Part shown: piece by piece, positions 27,075 through 34,888 of the stretch | Position numbering within the stretch: position 1 is the stretch's first letter | How the letters are laid out: each line of letters begins with the position of its first letter | Source of the DNA: CAJQLB01 sp041392065 | GTDB taxonomy: Bacteria; Bacteroidota; Bacteroidia; Flavobacteriales; Flavobacteriaceae | Assembly: GCA_041392065.1 (NCBI GenBank) | Contig: JAWKMU010000003.1 | Location: forward strand, 528,175 to 592,174 | Length of the DNA: 64,000 nt | Direction of reading: 5' to 3' | Program-made: the position numbers and the translations under genes | The notes under the pieces: model-generated | The model's input: the letters and a program-made list of their open reading frames with translations, nothing else | The model's database searches: none | What the model was told of the DNA's origin: nothing

Positions 27075-27716
27075 ATGACATCATTAAACAATAAATATCA
27101 TATGTACTTAACCTATTTGGCATTTTTGTGTCTTGTAACTTTAAGTTATGGACAGCGCGATACAGAAAGATTTAGAATGCAATTTGCAGTCGGAGTTAAT
27201 AATCCAATAGATAATGGTGAAAATGATGGTTATTATAGCAAATCACTAAATTTACCAACCGTTAACTTAGGGTTTCAGTACATGTTTAAGCCCAATTTAG
27301 GTGCAATCCTTGATTTTGGTTTTAACAGATCTAAAAGTGCAGATGGTTCTCAAGAATTTAAGCTAAATTATTCTCGAGTTAATGTTCAAGTGGCTTACGA
27401 CTTTACAGATGCATTAAATTTCTTACCTGAACCAATGTCTATCCAAGCACATGCTGGACCAGGAATAAGTTTTACAAAACCTTTAAGCAATGATTCTAGT
27501 AATAAATATACCTTTTTAAACGTGTTAGCAGGACTGGAATTAAGGTATAAAGTTTCTAGAACTTTAGCTGTTTTAGGAGATTTTGGTTATGCTAAATCCT
27601 TGTCAGGCAAAGACAAGTATGATATAGAAATTGATGGTTTTTCTTTTAATGGCGATTTAGTTTATGCTACCTTTGGAATCTCAGTAGCTATTAGCGGATG
27701 CAGATATTGTAATTAA
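27075..27716 (+). CDS. Outer-membrane beta-barrel protein (porin family fold)
   Basis: A 213-residue protein. The signal peptide is MYLTYLAFLCLVTLSYG cut before Q; the true start may be the ATG at 27102 rather than the first ATG nine codons upstream, because the nine extra residues are polar and unneeded. The mature part has eight-strand barrel character (FRMQFAVGVNNPID, NLGFQYMFKPNLGAILDFGFNRS, VNVQVAYDFTDALNF, GLELRYKVSRTLAVLGDFGYAKS), ending VYATFGISVAIS. Function unknown. Its TAA overlaps the ruvC ATG by one base. Confidence 0.75.
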   Translation: MTSLNNKYHMYLTYLAFLCLVTLSYGQRDTERFRMQFAVGVNNPIDNGENDGYYSKSLNLPTVNLGFQYMFKPNLGAILDFGFNRSKSADGSQEFKLNYSRVNVQVAYDFTDALNFLPEPMSIQAHAGPGISFTKPLSNDSSNKYTFLNVLAGLELRYKVSRTLAVLGDFGYAKSLSGKDKYDIEIDGFSFNGDLVYATFGISVAISGCRYCN

Positions 27717-28276
27717 TGGATAAGGAAAAAATTATTTTAGGCATAGACCCTGGAACTACAATTATGGGTTTTGGACTTATCAAAGTGCAAAACAAAAAGA
27801 TGGAGTTTATGCAACTTAATGAACTTGACCTAAAAAAATACAGTGACCATTACTTAAAACTAAAACTTATTTTTGAACGTACAATAGAACTTATCGATAC
27901 TCATCATCCAGATGAAATTGCTATAGAAGCACCATTTTATGGTAAAAATGTACAAAGTATGCTCAAACTTGGTCGAGCACAAGGTGTCGCTATGGCAGCA
28001 GGTTTATCGAGACAAATCCCAATTACTGAATATTTGCCTAAGAAAATAAAAATGGCAATTACAGGAAATGGAAATGCCAGCAAGGAACAAGTGGCAAAAA
28101 TGTTGCAAAGCTTGTTAGACCTTAAAACCTTACCCAAAAATTTAGATGCCACAGATGGTTTAGCTGCTGCAGTTTGTCATTTTTATAATTCTGGAAAAGT
28201 AAGTTTTGGGAAAAGTTATTCTGGTTGGGAAAGTTTTGTTAAACAAAATCCGAATAAAGTAAGCAGTAAACAGTAA
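27716..28276 (+). CDS. ruvC: Crossover junction endodeoxyribonuclease RuvC
   Basis: A 186-residue Holliday junction resolvase. The four acidic catalytic residues are visible: D11 in LGIDPGTT, E71 in AIEAPFYGKNVQS, and the pair in NLDATDGLAAAVCHFY near 143-146. It resolves four-way junctions with RuvAB in recombination. It is slightly longer than the family, with an irregular tail after the conserved histidine that runs into a short repeat rich in CAGTAAACAGTAAC. Start overlaps the preceding stop (TAATG). Confidence 0.95.
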   Translation: MDKEKIILGIDPGTTIMGFGLIKVQNKKMEFMQLNELDLKKYSDHYLKLKLIFERTIELIDTHHPDEIAIEAPFYGKNVQSMLKLGRAQGVAMAAGLSRQIPITEYLPKKIKMAITGNGNASKEQVAKMLQSLLDLKTLPKNLDATDGLAAAVCHFYNSGKVSFGKSYSGWESFVKQNPNKVSSKQ

Positions 28277-28350
28277 CAGTTTACAGTTTTGTAAAGCAAA
28301 CAAATAGAATTTAAATTGACTGAAGACTGCTACTGAATACTGAAAATTAA

Positions 28351-29538
28351 ATGTCTGGAATCTACATTCATATCCCATTTTGCAAGCAAGCATGCTATTA
28401 TTGCGATTTTCATTTTTCTATATCATTAAAGAAAAAAGATGAGTTGCTCCAAGCTTTAGCAAAAGAACTTCAAATCAGAAAAAATGAACTCCAAAGCCAA
28501 ACTGTAGAAACCATTTACTTTGGTGGAGGAACGCCATCATTATTAACGATTAACGAATTACGATTGTTGATTGATGAAGTATATAAACATTACAATGTTT
28601 CAGAACATCCAGAAATAACTCTTGAAGCCAATCCAGATGATTTAATTGAAAAAAAAATGTCACCTCGAGCGCAGTCGAGAGGTCTTTTTGAATCGTATAA
28701 AAATATTGGAATTAATAGGCTAAGTATAGGAATACAGTCCTTTTTTGATGATGATTTGCAAAGCATGAATCGTGCACACTCATCAAAAGAAGCAAAGACA
28801 TGTTTGGAAGTAGCAACACGACACTTTGACAATATTACGATTGATTTAATTTACGGAATTCCAAACATGAGCCTTGAAAAGTGGAACGAAAATTTACAAA
28901 TGGCTTTTCAGTTTGATGTCAATCACATATCGAGTTATGCCTTAACAGTTGAACCTAAAACAGCTTTAGATAGTTTTATAAAAAAAGGCACTTATCCTCC
29001 AATTGATGAGGATTTAGCTTTGAAACATTTTAACCATTTAATTGCAGAAACAGAAAAGCAAGGCTTTGTTCAATATGAGATTTCCAACTTTGGGAAGCCA
29101 GATTATTTTTCAATTCACAATACAAGTTATTGGCGAGGGAAACCCTATTTGGGCATTGGACCTTCGGCACATTCTTTTAATGGAAAAAAACGAAGTTGGA
29201 ATGTTGCTAATAACATAAAATACATTCAATCTATTCAGCAAAATGTATTGCCTTTTACTGTTGAAACTCTTTCTCAAAACGATAAGTTTAACGAATACAT
29301 TATGACAGGATTGCGAACCATTTGGGGAATTTCATTAGATAAAATTGAAAACGATTTCGGAGCTAACTATAAAGAACATTTAATAAAAAACGCTCAAAAA
29401 TATATTAACCAAAAACTGCTTGTTGTTACTTCGAGTGATCCAGACTGTGAAAGTCTGGATTGTATCGAGAAGTTACAAGCAACTCAAAAAGGCAAGTTTT
29501 TAATAGATGGTATAGCTTCAGATTTGTTTATGATTTGA
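28351..29538 (+). CDS. hemW: Radical SAM heme chaperone HemW with two in-frame repeat-derived insertions
   Basis: A 395-residue radical SAM protein with the CxxxCxxC cluster motif in PFCKQACYYCDF (residues about 9-19), the following YFGGGTPSLL and LEANPDDL, INRLSIGIQSFFDDDL, and the HemN-like C-terminal wedge ISNFGKP...HNTSYWRGKPYLGIGPSAHSF. HemW delivers heme to respiratory proteins rather than oxidising coproporphyrinogen. Two stretches do not belong to the family: MSPRAQSRGLF after LEANPDDLIEKK, and SSDPDCESLDCIEK near residue 365. Both are translated short palindromic repeats (28662-28683 and 29428-29473) that kept the frame. Otherwise the protein seems intact. Confidence 0.9.
   Translation: MSGIYIHIPFCKQACYYCDFHFSISLKKKDELLQALAKELQIRKNELQSQTVETIYFGGGTPSLLTINELRLLIDEVYKHYNVSEHPEITLEANPDDLIEKKMSPRAQSRGLFESYKNIGINRLSIGIQSFFDDDLQSMNRAHSSKEAKTCLEVATRHFDNITIDLIYGIPNMSLEKWNENLQMAFQFDVNHISSYALTVEPKTALDSFIKKGTYPPIDEDLALKHFNHLIAETEKQGFVQYEISNFGKPDYFSIHNTSYWRGKPYLGIGPSAHSFNGKKRSWNVANNIKYIQSIQQNVLPFTVETLSQNDKFNEYIMTGLRTIWGISLDKIENDFGANYKEHLIKNAQKYINQKLLVVTSSDPDCESLDCIEKLQATQKGKFLIDGIASDLFMI
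28662..28683. repeat. TCGAG-type palindromic repeat inside hemW (copy 1)
   Basis: Reads ACC-TCGAG, loop CGCAG, TCGAGA-GGT; the outer arms ACC/GGT are complementary. It encodes SPRAQSRG within the protein, in a place where relatives I recall have a segment about 11 residues shorter. Confidence 0.65.
29428..29473. repeat. TCGAG-type palindromic repeat inside hemW (copy 2)
   Basis: Reads ACT-TCGAG, then a 9-bp inner hairpin (ATCCAGACT/AGTCTGGAT, loop GTGAA), then TCGAGA-AGT. Outer arms are complementary and extend a few bases further (TTGTTACTTC against GAAGTTACAA). Confidence 0.65.
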
Positions 29539-29550
29539 TTATATTTGAGC

Positions 29551-30300
29551 ATGATCGCTACTATAGAAACCAACTCTCAGAAATACAAAATAGATTTAAC
29601 GAAGCCATTGGACATTTCAATGCCGTTAAGAGCATCAAAGAAAAATGTGAATGCTTGGTATATTGATGAACCAATTATAGAACCTGTTGTACTTGATGGT
29701 TGGACAGCCTCAGTTGTAAAAGGTGCTTCAATAAATTTCAATAGCATTAACTTTAATCCTCATGCACATGGTACTCACACAGAATGTGTTGGTCATATCA
29801 CTGAGAAAGTACACAGCATAAATCAAAATTTAAAACAATTTTTCTTTCTGGCTGAAGTGATAACAGTTGCTCCTGAAAAATATCAAGAAGACTATATCAT
29901 TTCAAAAAAACAACTTCAATTTGCTCTAGGGAATAAAAAAAGAGAAGCTTTGGTCGTTAGAACTTTACCAAATACTAAAGAGAAACTATCTGCTCAATAT
30001 TCTCATACCAATTGGCCTTATTTTGAAAAACAAGCCATGGAATATATAGTAAAAAAAGGTGTAAAGCATCTTTTAATAGATTTACCAAGTGTTGATAGAG
30101 AAAAAGACGAAGGTGAGTTGCGTTGTCATAATACTTTTTGGAATACTAAAGGAAAACTGCGACTAGATGCTACCATTACCGAGTTAATTTATGTTGATAA
30201 TAAAATACAAGACGGAACTTATTTTATAAATCTACAGATTGCACCTTTTGAAAATGATGCTTCACCAAGTAAACCTGTTTTGTATAAAATAGAAGAATGA
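29551..30300 (+). CDS. Cyclase family protein (kynurenine formamidase-like metal hydrolase)
   Basis: A 249-residue protein of the metal-dependent cyclase/formamidase fold. The metal site is NPHAHGTHTECVGHI (H-x-G-T-H-x-E-x3-H, near residues 69-83), close to the family's HxGTHxDxPxH. KHLLIDLPSVDREKDEGELRCHNTFW near 170-195 is the second conserved region with its Asp and His. Substrates in the family range from N-formylkynurenine to polyketides, so the substrate is open. I start at the ATG giving MIATIETN; a TTG two codons earlier is less likely. Co-transcribed with the MmcQ gene (4-nt overlap). Confidence 0.8.
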   Translation: MIATIETNSQKYKIDLTKPLDISMPLRASKKNVNAWYIDEPIIEPVVLDGWTASVVKGASINFNSINFNPHAHGTHTECVGHITEKVHSINQNLKQFFFLAEVITVAPEKYQEDYIISKKQLQFALGNKKREALVVRTLPNTKEKLSAQYSHTNWPYFEKQAMEYIVKKGVKHLLIDLPSVDREKDEGELRCHNTFWNTKGKLRLDATITELIYVDNKIQDGTYFINLQIAPFENDASPSKPVLYKIEE

Positions 30301-30668
30301 TGCATATAGACCAAATAAGAGACTATTGTCTTTCTAAAAAAGCAACAACTGAAAGTTTTCCTTTTGATGAAAGCACACTTGTTTTTAAGGTAATGAACAA
30401 AATTTTTTTAATGGCACCTTTAGATAAATGGGACAAAGGGGAAGCTTCAGTAACAGTAAAATGTGATCCAGATTACACTACAGAATTAAGAGAACAATAT
30501 GAAAGTGTTTACGCTGGACCTTATGTAAGTAACAAACATTGGAATACTTTGGCTCTTTTTAAAAATGAATTGCCTCCAAAGTTAGTTTTACAACTCATAG
30601 ACCATAGCTATGACATGGTTGTGAAAGGAATGACCAAAAAAATGCGCAAGGAATTAGAAGAACTTTAG
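30297..30668 (+). CDS. MmcQ/YjbR family protein
   Basis: A 123-residue protein matching the small YjbR/MmcQ family: an N-terminal IRDYCLSKKATTESFPFDESTLVFKVMNKIFLMAPLDKW, then ASVTVKCDPDYTTELREQYESVYAGPYVSNKHWNTLAL and a C-terminal helix. The fold is DNA-binding-like (double-wing), but no function is proven. ATG ATG start; the first overlaps the stop of the cyclase gene, the second would be equally good. Confidence 0.85.
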   Translation: MMHIDQIRDYCLSKKATTESFPFDESTLVFKVMNKIFLMAPLDKWDKGEASVTVKCDPDYTTELREQYESVYAGPYVSNKHWNTLALFKNELPPKLVLQLIDHSYDMVVKGMTKKMRKELEEL

Positions 30669-30717
30669 AGACAAAAACAATCTCTAAAGTTGTATTATTG
30701 CTATCCAAAAAATAATC

Positions 30718-31296
30718 ATGAGTTTAGAACGAGAATTACAAAAAAGAAGCCAAAATAAATGTGAATTATGCGGTAACGAAGAACAACTTCAAGTGTATGT
30801 TGTGCCACCATCAAAAAATAAAGATCTAGACGATGCTTTATTGGCTTGTAGTACATGTATAAATCAAATTGAAAACACTGATACAGTAGATGCAAACCAT
30901 TGGAGATGTTTAAATGATAGTATGTGGAGCGAGCATAAACCAGTAAAAGCATTAGCTTGGAGAATGCTTACTCGATTAAAAGCTGAAGGTTGGCCTCAAG
31001 ATTTATTAGACATGATGTATCTAGATGACGAAACATTAGAGCTTGCTAAAGCAACTGGAGAAGGAGCAGACAATTCTAATAAAATTGTGCATAGAGATGT
31101 AAATGGAGTTGTTTTGGAAACAGGTGATTCGGTTGTGCTAATTAAAGATTTAAAAGTAAAAGGCTCAAGTATGGTGGCAAAACAAGGAACAGCAGTTCGT
31201 AATATTCGTTTAGACCATGAAAACGCTGATTATATTGAAGGCAAAGTTGATGGTCAGCATATAGTTATCATTACACAATATGTTAAAAAAATATAA
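30718..31296 (+). CDS. PhnA domain-containing protein
   Basis: A 192-residue protein. The N-terminal part has a zinc-ribbon-like CELCG (near 17-21) and LACSTCINQ (near 43-51), and the C-terminal 70 residues are the PhnA domain (DVNGVVLETGDSVVLIKDLKVKGSSMVAKQGTAVRNIRL...VDGQHIVIITQYVKKI). Despite the name it is not needed for phosphonate breakdown in general, and its function is unclear. Between the two parts lies a Trp-rich segment (WRCLNDSMWSEHKPVKALAWRML). The stop codon is adjacent to the convergent AraC gene with no gap. Confidence 0.88.
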   Translation: MSLERELQKRSQNKCELCGNEEQLQVYVVPPSKNKDLDDALLACSTCINQIENTDTVDANHWRCLNDSMWSEHKPVKALAWRMLTRLKAEGWPQDLLDMMYLDDETLELAKATGEGADNSNKIVHRDVNGVVLETGDSVVLIKDLKVKGSSMVAKQGTAVRNIRLDHENADYIEGKVDGQHIVIITQYVKKI

Positions 31297-32145
31297 TCAG
31301 ACTGCCTTAGTTTTTTTATAAGTTGAAGGAGATAATTGTTTAATAAATTTAAACTGTCTATTGAAGTTGGAAATATTATTAAACCCTGAAACATCTGCAA
31401 TTTCTGCAATAGATAATGTGTCATTAGATGCCAATAATTTGCAGGCATGTTCAATTCTAAGTTCTGTTAAAAACCTAAAATAGGTTTTATTGGTACGCTT
31501 TTTAAAGTATTTGCAAAATGCATTTTTAGTCATTGCCGAAACTTGTGAAATATCATCAAGACTAATTTGTTTATGATAATTCTGCATGGTAAAGTCCATA
31601 ATATCTTGCATTCTCTTTCCTTCGCTATCAGTATATTTTTTGTCGTAGATAAATGAAGACAAAGGCTGAGATTTAGATTTAGATAACAACTTTAATAGCT
31701 CCAAGAAAATCAAGAATCGCTGAAACTTGCTACTATCCTTCAACTGTAAAAACAAGCTTTTCATTTTTTTTGATTTTGGCGATAACTTAATACCATGATC
31801 CACTTTTCTGAAAAAGGAGCGAAGCTCTCTTAATTCTTCCAGTTCAAAAAAATGTTCACCAAAAGCAGTTTTTGTAAAAAAAAGTGTAAGCATTTCAGAA
31901 GTTTTGTTAGTTGAAGCATCACTTTTAAAAACATGAGGTAAATTGCTTCCAATGGCTAACACATCATCTTTTTTGTAGTAGTTTATGGCGTCTCCAACAA
32001 TTAGAGTACCTTCACCTTGAGCAATAAAACTTATCTGAATTTCCTTATGTTGATGAAATTTATCGTAAAACACTAACTCTTTATCTTCCTGATAAATTAA
32101 AGCATCATGCTCTGGTTTTGGGATTTGAAAAGGAAGAACTTTCAC
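31297..32145 (-). CDS. AraC-family transcriptional regulator of the hydroxyproline operon
   Basis: A 282-residue regulator. An N-terminal cupin sensor (QHKEIQISFIAQGEGTLIVGDAINYYKKDDVLAIGSNLPHVF) is followed by a two-HTH AraC domain: ISLDDISQVSAMTKNAFCKYFKKRTNKTYFRFLTELRIEHACKLL and the second helix set SIAEIADVSGFNNISNFNRQFKFIKQLSPSTYKK. It is transcribed away from the hydroxyproline catabolic operon and shares a 159-bp control region with it, so it is very likely its regulator. Its own promoter has TAACTTTG with a TTTG 17 bp upstream (minus strand, 32170-32198). Confidence 0.88.
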   Translation of the reverse strand: MKVLPFQIPKPEHDALIYQEDKELVFYDKFHQHKEIQISFIAQGEGTLIVGDAINYYKKDDVLAIGSNLPHVFKSDASTNKTSEMLTLFFTKTAFGEHFFELEELRELRSFFRKVDHGIKLSPKSKKMKSLFLQLKDSSKFQRFLIFLELLKLLSKSKSQPLSSFIYDKKYTDSEGKRMQDIMDFTMQNYHKQISLDDISQVSAMTKNAFCKYFKKRTNKTYFRFLTELRIEHACKLLASNDTLSIAEIADVSGFNNISNFNRQFKFIKQLSPSTYKKTKAV

Positions 32146-32169
32146 GAGTTAGAAATATTGTTATAAACT

Positions 32170-32283
32170 CAAAGTTACGCAAATACTATTCAAACAAAAA
32201 TAAAAAATATATATTTTGAGTAATATAGTATTAATATTGGATAAAGAATCATTATTTATTACTGGAAAGCTAAAGTACATTTG
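32170..32283. promoter_or_regulatory. Divergent control region between the AraC gene and the hydroxyproline operon
   Basis: Leftward: TTTG-N17-TAACTTTG at 32170-32198. Rightward: TACATTTG at 32276-32283, 21 bp before the ATG, but with no TTG at the proper distance upstream. A -7 box lacking a -33 box is what one expects of a promoter that needs an activator such as the AraC protein. Confidence 0.6.
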
Positions 32284-32304
32284 TATTTCATAAAATTAAT
32301 TATA

Positions 32305-33261
32305 ATGAGCTCAAAATGGCATGGCGTTATGCCAGCAGTGTTTACATGGTTGAAAGAGTCAAAATCTGGCGCTCTTGAAATTGACTTTGATGCAACACAA
32401 AAACAGGCTGCAGGTATTTTAAAAGTTCAAGGAAAGGGAGGAAGCAGAATGAACGGACTTGTTGGTTCTGGAACTCTGGGCGAGAATAGCTATTTGAGCA
32501 CAAAGCAGCGTATTTCCTTACTTAAATCTCTTTCTGAGGTTGCTAAAGATTATAATGTGCCTTTAATCAGTGGTGCTGCAGCAGAAACTAAAGAAGAACT
32601 TGCAGCAATCGTTGAAGGACTTGCAACAGCTGGTGTAGACACCGTAATGGTTATGCCACCAAAAACTAAGGAAATTCCTTCTGATGAAGAAATGTATGCA
32701 TACTTTGAACTTGCAGAATCCACTGCAAGAAGTGCAGGTGTAACAGTTATGCCTTATAACAATCCTGATGCAGCTGGTTATCATGCGCTTTCAACCGAGC
32801 TTCTTCTAAAACTTGCTGAACTTCCTAATATAGATGCCCTTAAAATATCAACAATTGATGTTTCAATTATTGAAACGATGATGTTGGCAAACAAAGATTT
32901 AAAAATTTTGGCAGGTGTTGATACCGTAACAGTGCATGCAGGACTCGCTGGTGCATGTGGTGGAATTACAGGAGTTGGTTGTATTTTTCCAAAAGCTAGT
33001 GTTAGCATGCAAGAATATGTTTCAAATGGACAGTGGGCTGAAGCAAATAAAATTTCTCAGGCAATGAATTCCATCTCGTATTTAGATGCTCAGCCACTGC
33101 TCATGGAATATCTAAAGCTTGCTATGGGAATTCATCATAATGATGTTGCTGGAGGACTTCGTACCTATGGTAAGAAATTAACTCAAAACCAAATTGATGA
33201 TGTCCGAGCAAGATATATTCTGGCAAAAAAAAGACTTGAAGCTCTGGATTTAATAGGTTAG
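32305..33261 (+). CDS. DapA-family lyase, likely 1-pyrroline-4-hydroxy-2-carboxylate deaminase
   Basis: A 318-residue protein of the dihydrodipicolinate synthase/N-acetylneuraminate lyase superfamily. The Schiff-base lysine is in DALKIST (near 169), and the tyrosine loop is VMPYNNPDAAGYHAL (near 143-157). In hydroxyproline pathways a DapA homologue (LhpC-type) deaminates 1-pyrroline-4-hydroxy-2-carboxylate to alpha-ketoglutarate semialdehyde, and the neighbours here fit that job exactly. The motif GSGTLGENSYLS replaces the GTTGE of true DapA, arguing against lysine biosynthesis. I start at the ATG giving MSSKWHG; a TTG eight codons upstream overlaps the -7 box. Confidence 0.82.
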   Translation: MSSKWHGVMPAVFTWLKESKSGALEIDFDATQKQAAGILKVQGKGGSRMNGLVGSGTLGENSYLSTKQRISLLKSLSEVAKDYNVPLISGAAAETKEELAAIVEGLATAGVDTVMVMPPKTKEIPSDEEMYAYFELAESTARSAGVTVMPYNNPDAAGYHALSTELLLKLAELPNIDALKISTIDVSIIETMMLANKDLKILAGVDTVTVHAGLAGACGGITGVGCIFPKASVSMQEYVSNGQWAEANKISQAMNSISYLDAQPLLMEYLKLAMGIHHNDVAGGLRTYGKKLTQNQIDDVRARYILAKKRLEALDLIG

Positions 33262-33291
33262 ACCTTTTAAAATTTAAAAAAATAAGTGAAG

Positions 33292-34872
33292 ATGATTACA
33301 GGAAAAAATTATATAGGAAGTACACTTTCAGCTGAAGGCAACAAAACATACAAAACGTTCAATCCTCAATTGAATATTGAAAATGAAGATGTATTTACTG
33401 AAGCAACTTCAAATGAAATAAATGAAGCTGTTGAACTCGCTGCAAAAGCTTTTAAAACGTTTAGGAAGATCTCAGGTAAACAAAAGGCAGATTTTTTAAA
33501 TGCCATTGCAGATGAAATTTTGAATCTAGATGATGAACTCATATCTGTGTATTGCTCAGAATCTGGATTACCAGAAGGTAGAGCAAAAGGAGAACGTGGA
33601 CGAACCGTTTATCAATTACGAACATTTGCAGATTTAGTAGCTGATGGTTCTTGGGTTGAAGCAACCATAGATACTGCAATTCCTGATAGACAACCATTAC
33701 CAAAATCAGACATTCGAAAAATGAACATTCCCTTAGGTCCTGTTGTAGTTTTTGGAGCAAGTAATTTCCCATTAGCCTATTCTACAGCTGGAGGAGATAC
33801 TGCTGCTGCTTTGGCAGCAGGTTGTCCTGTTATTGTAAAATCTCATCCAATGCATGCAGGAACTGGAGAACTTATTGCTTCTGCAATTATAAAAGCAGCA
33901 CAAAAAACCAATATGCCAAATGGAGTGTTTTCAAATTTAAATAGCTCAGGTATTGAAGTAGGTGTTCAATTAGTAAAGCATTCAGGAGTAAAAGCAGTTG
34001 GATTTACAGGAAGTATTAGTGGTGGACGTGCTTTATTTGATTTGGCAGCACAACGTGAAGAACCAATTCCAGTGTTTGCTGAAATGGGAAGCATAAACCC
34101 AGTTATAATGTTGCCAAATGCGTTAAGGAATAGACGTGACTCACTGGCAAAAACCTATGCAAGTTCAATTACCTTAGGAACAGGACAATTCTGTACAAAT
34201 CCTGGGTTAATCATTGGTTTGGAAGGAAGTGATTTGTCAAGTTTTATTTCAACATTAGCAGATGAAATTGTTAAAATAGAACCTTCATGTATGCTGCATC
34301 CAAATATAGTTGGAGCTTACGAAAGAAATAAGGCAAAAGCTTTGGCGCAACCAGAATTAAGTGTTGTAACCAACTATGAAACAGATGTAAAAGAAAATTA
34401 CGCAAGACAAACCGTTACAACGGTTCAAGGCAAAACATTTTTAGATAATCCTACTCTTCATCAAGAAGTTTTTGGACCTTTTTCAATGGTTGTCCAATGC
34501 GAAAGTATTGAGCAGATGGAAGCTATTATTATCAATCTCGAAGGTCAACTTACAGGAACTTTAATTGCAGATGACGAGGCAGATAAATATTCTAATATTA
34601 TCTCAGCTTTACAAAATAGAGTTGGTCGTTTAATTTATAATGGTGTACCAACAGGAGTTGAAGTTTGTCCTTCAATGGTTCATGGAGGACCATATCCAGC
34701 TTCAACAGATAGTCGTTTTACAGCTGTTGGCATTCATTCTATAAAGCGTTGGGTAAGACCTTTTAGCTATCAAGATTGGCCAAACAATTTATTGCCTGAT
34801 GAATTAAAAAATGAAAATCCTCTGGGAATTTATCGAAATGTAAATGGCAAGCAAACGAATCAAACAATTTAA
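33292..34872 (+). CDS. Aldehyde dehydrogenase, likely alpha-ketoglutarate semialdehyde dehydrogenase
   Basis: A 526-residue NAD(P)+ aldehyde dehydrogenase. Visible are the cofactor region VVVFGASNFPLAYSTAGGDTAAALAAGCPVIVKSHP, the general base Glu in VFAEMGSINPV and the nucleophile Cys in GTGQFCTNPG. Length and motifs fit the alpha-ketoglutarate semialdehyde dehydrogenase group (about 525 residues), the last step of hydroxyproline breakdown to alpha-ketoglutarate. It lies 30 bp downstream of the DapA-type gene. I start at the ATG giving MITGKNYIG; a GTG two codons earlier is possible. It could also serve the aminoadipate semialdehyde expected from hydroxylysine (inference). Confidence 0.87.
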   Translation: MITGKNYIGSTLSAEGNKTYKTFNPQLNIENEDVFTEATSNEINEAVELAAKAFKTFRKISGKQKADFLNAIADEILNLDDELISVYCSESGLPEGRAKGERGRTVYQLRTFADLVADGSWVEATIDTAIPDRQPLPKSDIRKMNIPLGPVVVFGASNFPLAYSTAGGDTAAALAAGCPVIVKSHPMHAGTGELIASAIIKAAQKTNMPNGVFSNLNSSGIEVGVQLVKHSGVKAVGFTGSISGGRALFDLAAQREEPIPVFAEMGSINPVIMLPNALRNRRDSLAKTYASSITLGTGQFCTNPGLIIGLEGSDLSSFISTLADEIVKIEPSCMLHPNIVGAYERNKAKALAQPELSVVTNYETDVKENYARQTVTTVQGKTFLDNPTLHQEVFGPFSMVVQCESIEQMEAIIINLEGQLTGTLIADDEADKYSNIISALQNRVGRLIYNGVPTGVEVCPSMVHGGPYPASTDSRFTAVGIHSIKRWVRPFSYQDWPNNLLPDELKNENPLGIYRNVNGKQTNQTI

Positions 34873-34888
34873 TTTAAAATTATATAAT

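Noticed and set aside
28255..28285. CAGTAAACAGTAACAGTTTACAG repeat-like tract after ruvC as a CRISPR or IS end
   Set aside because: Only a 6-bp imperfect hairpin (GTAAAC/GTTTAC) with no repeated unit spacing and no transposase.
32305..33261. Dihydrodipicolinate synthase for lysine biosynthesis
   Set aside because: The GTTGE motif is replaced by GSGTLGE and the gene lies in a complete hydroxyproline operon.
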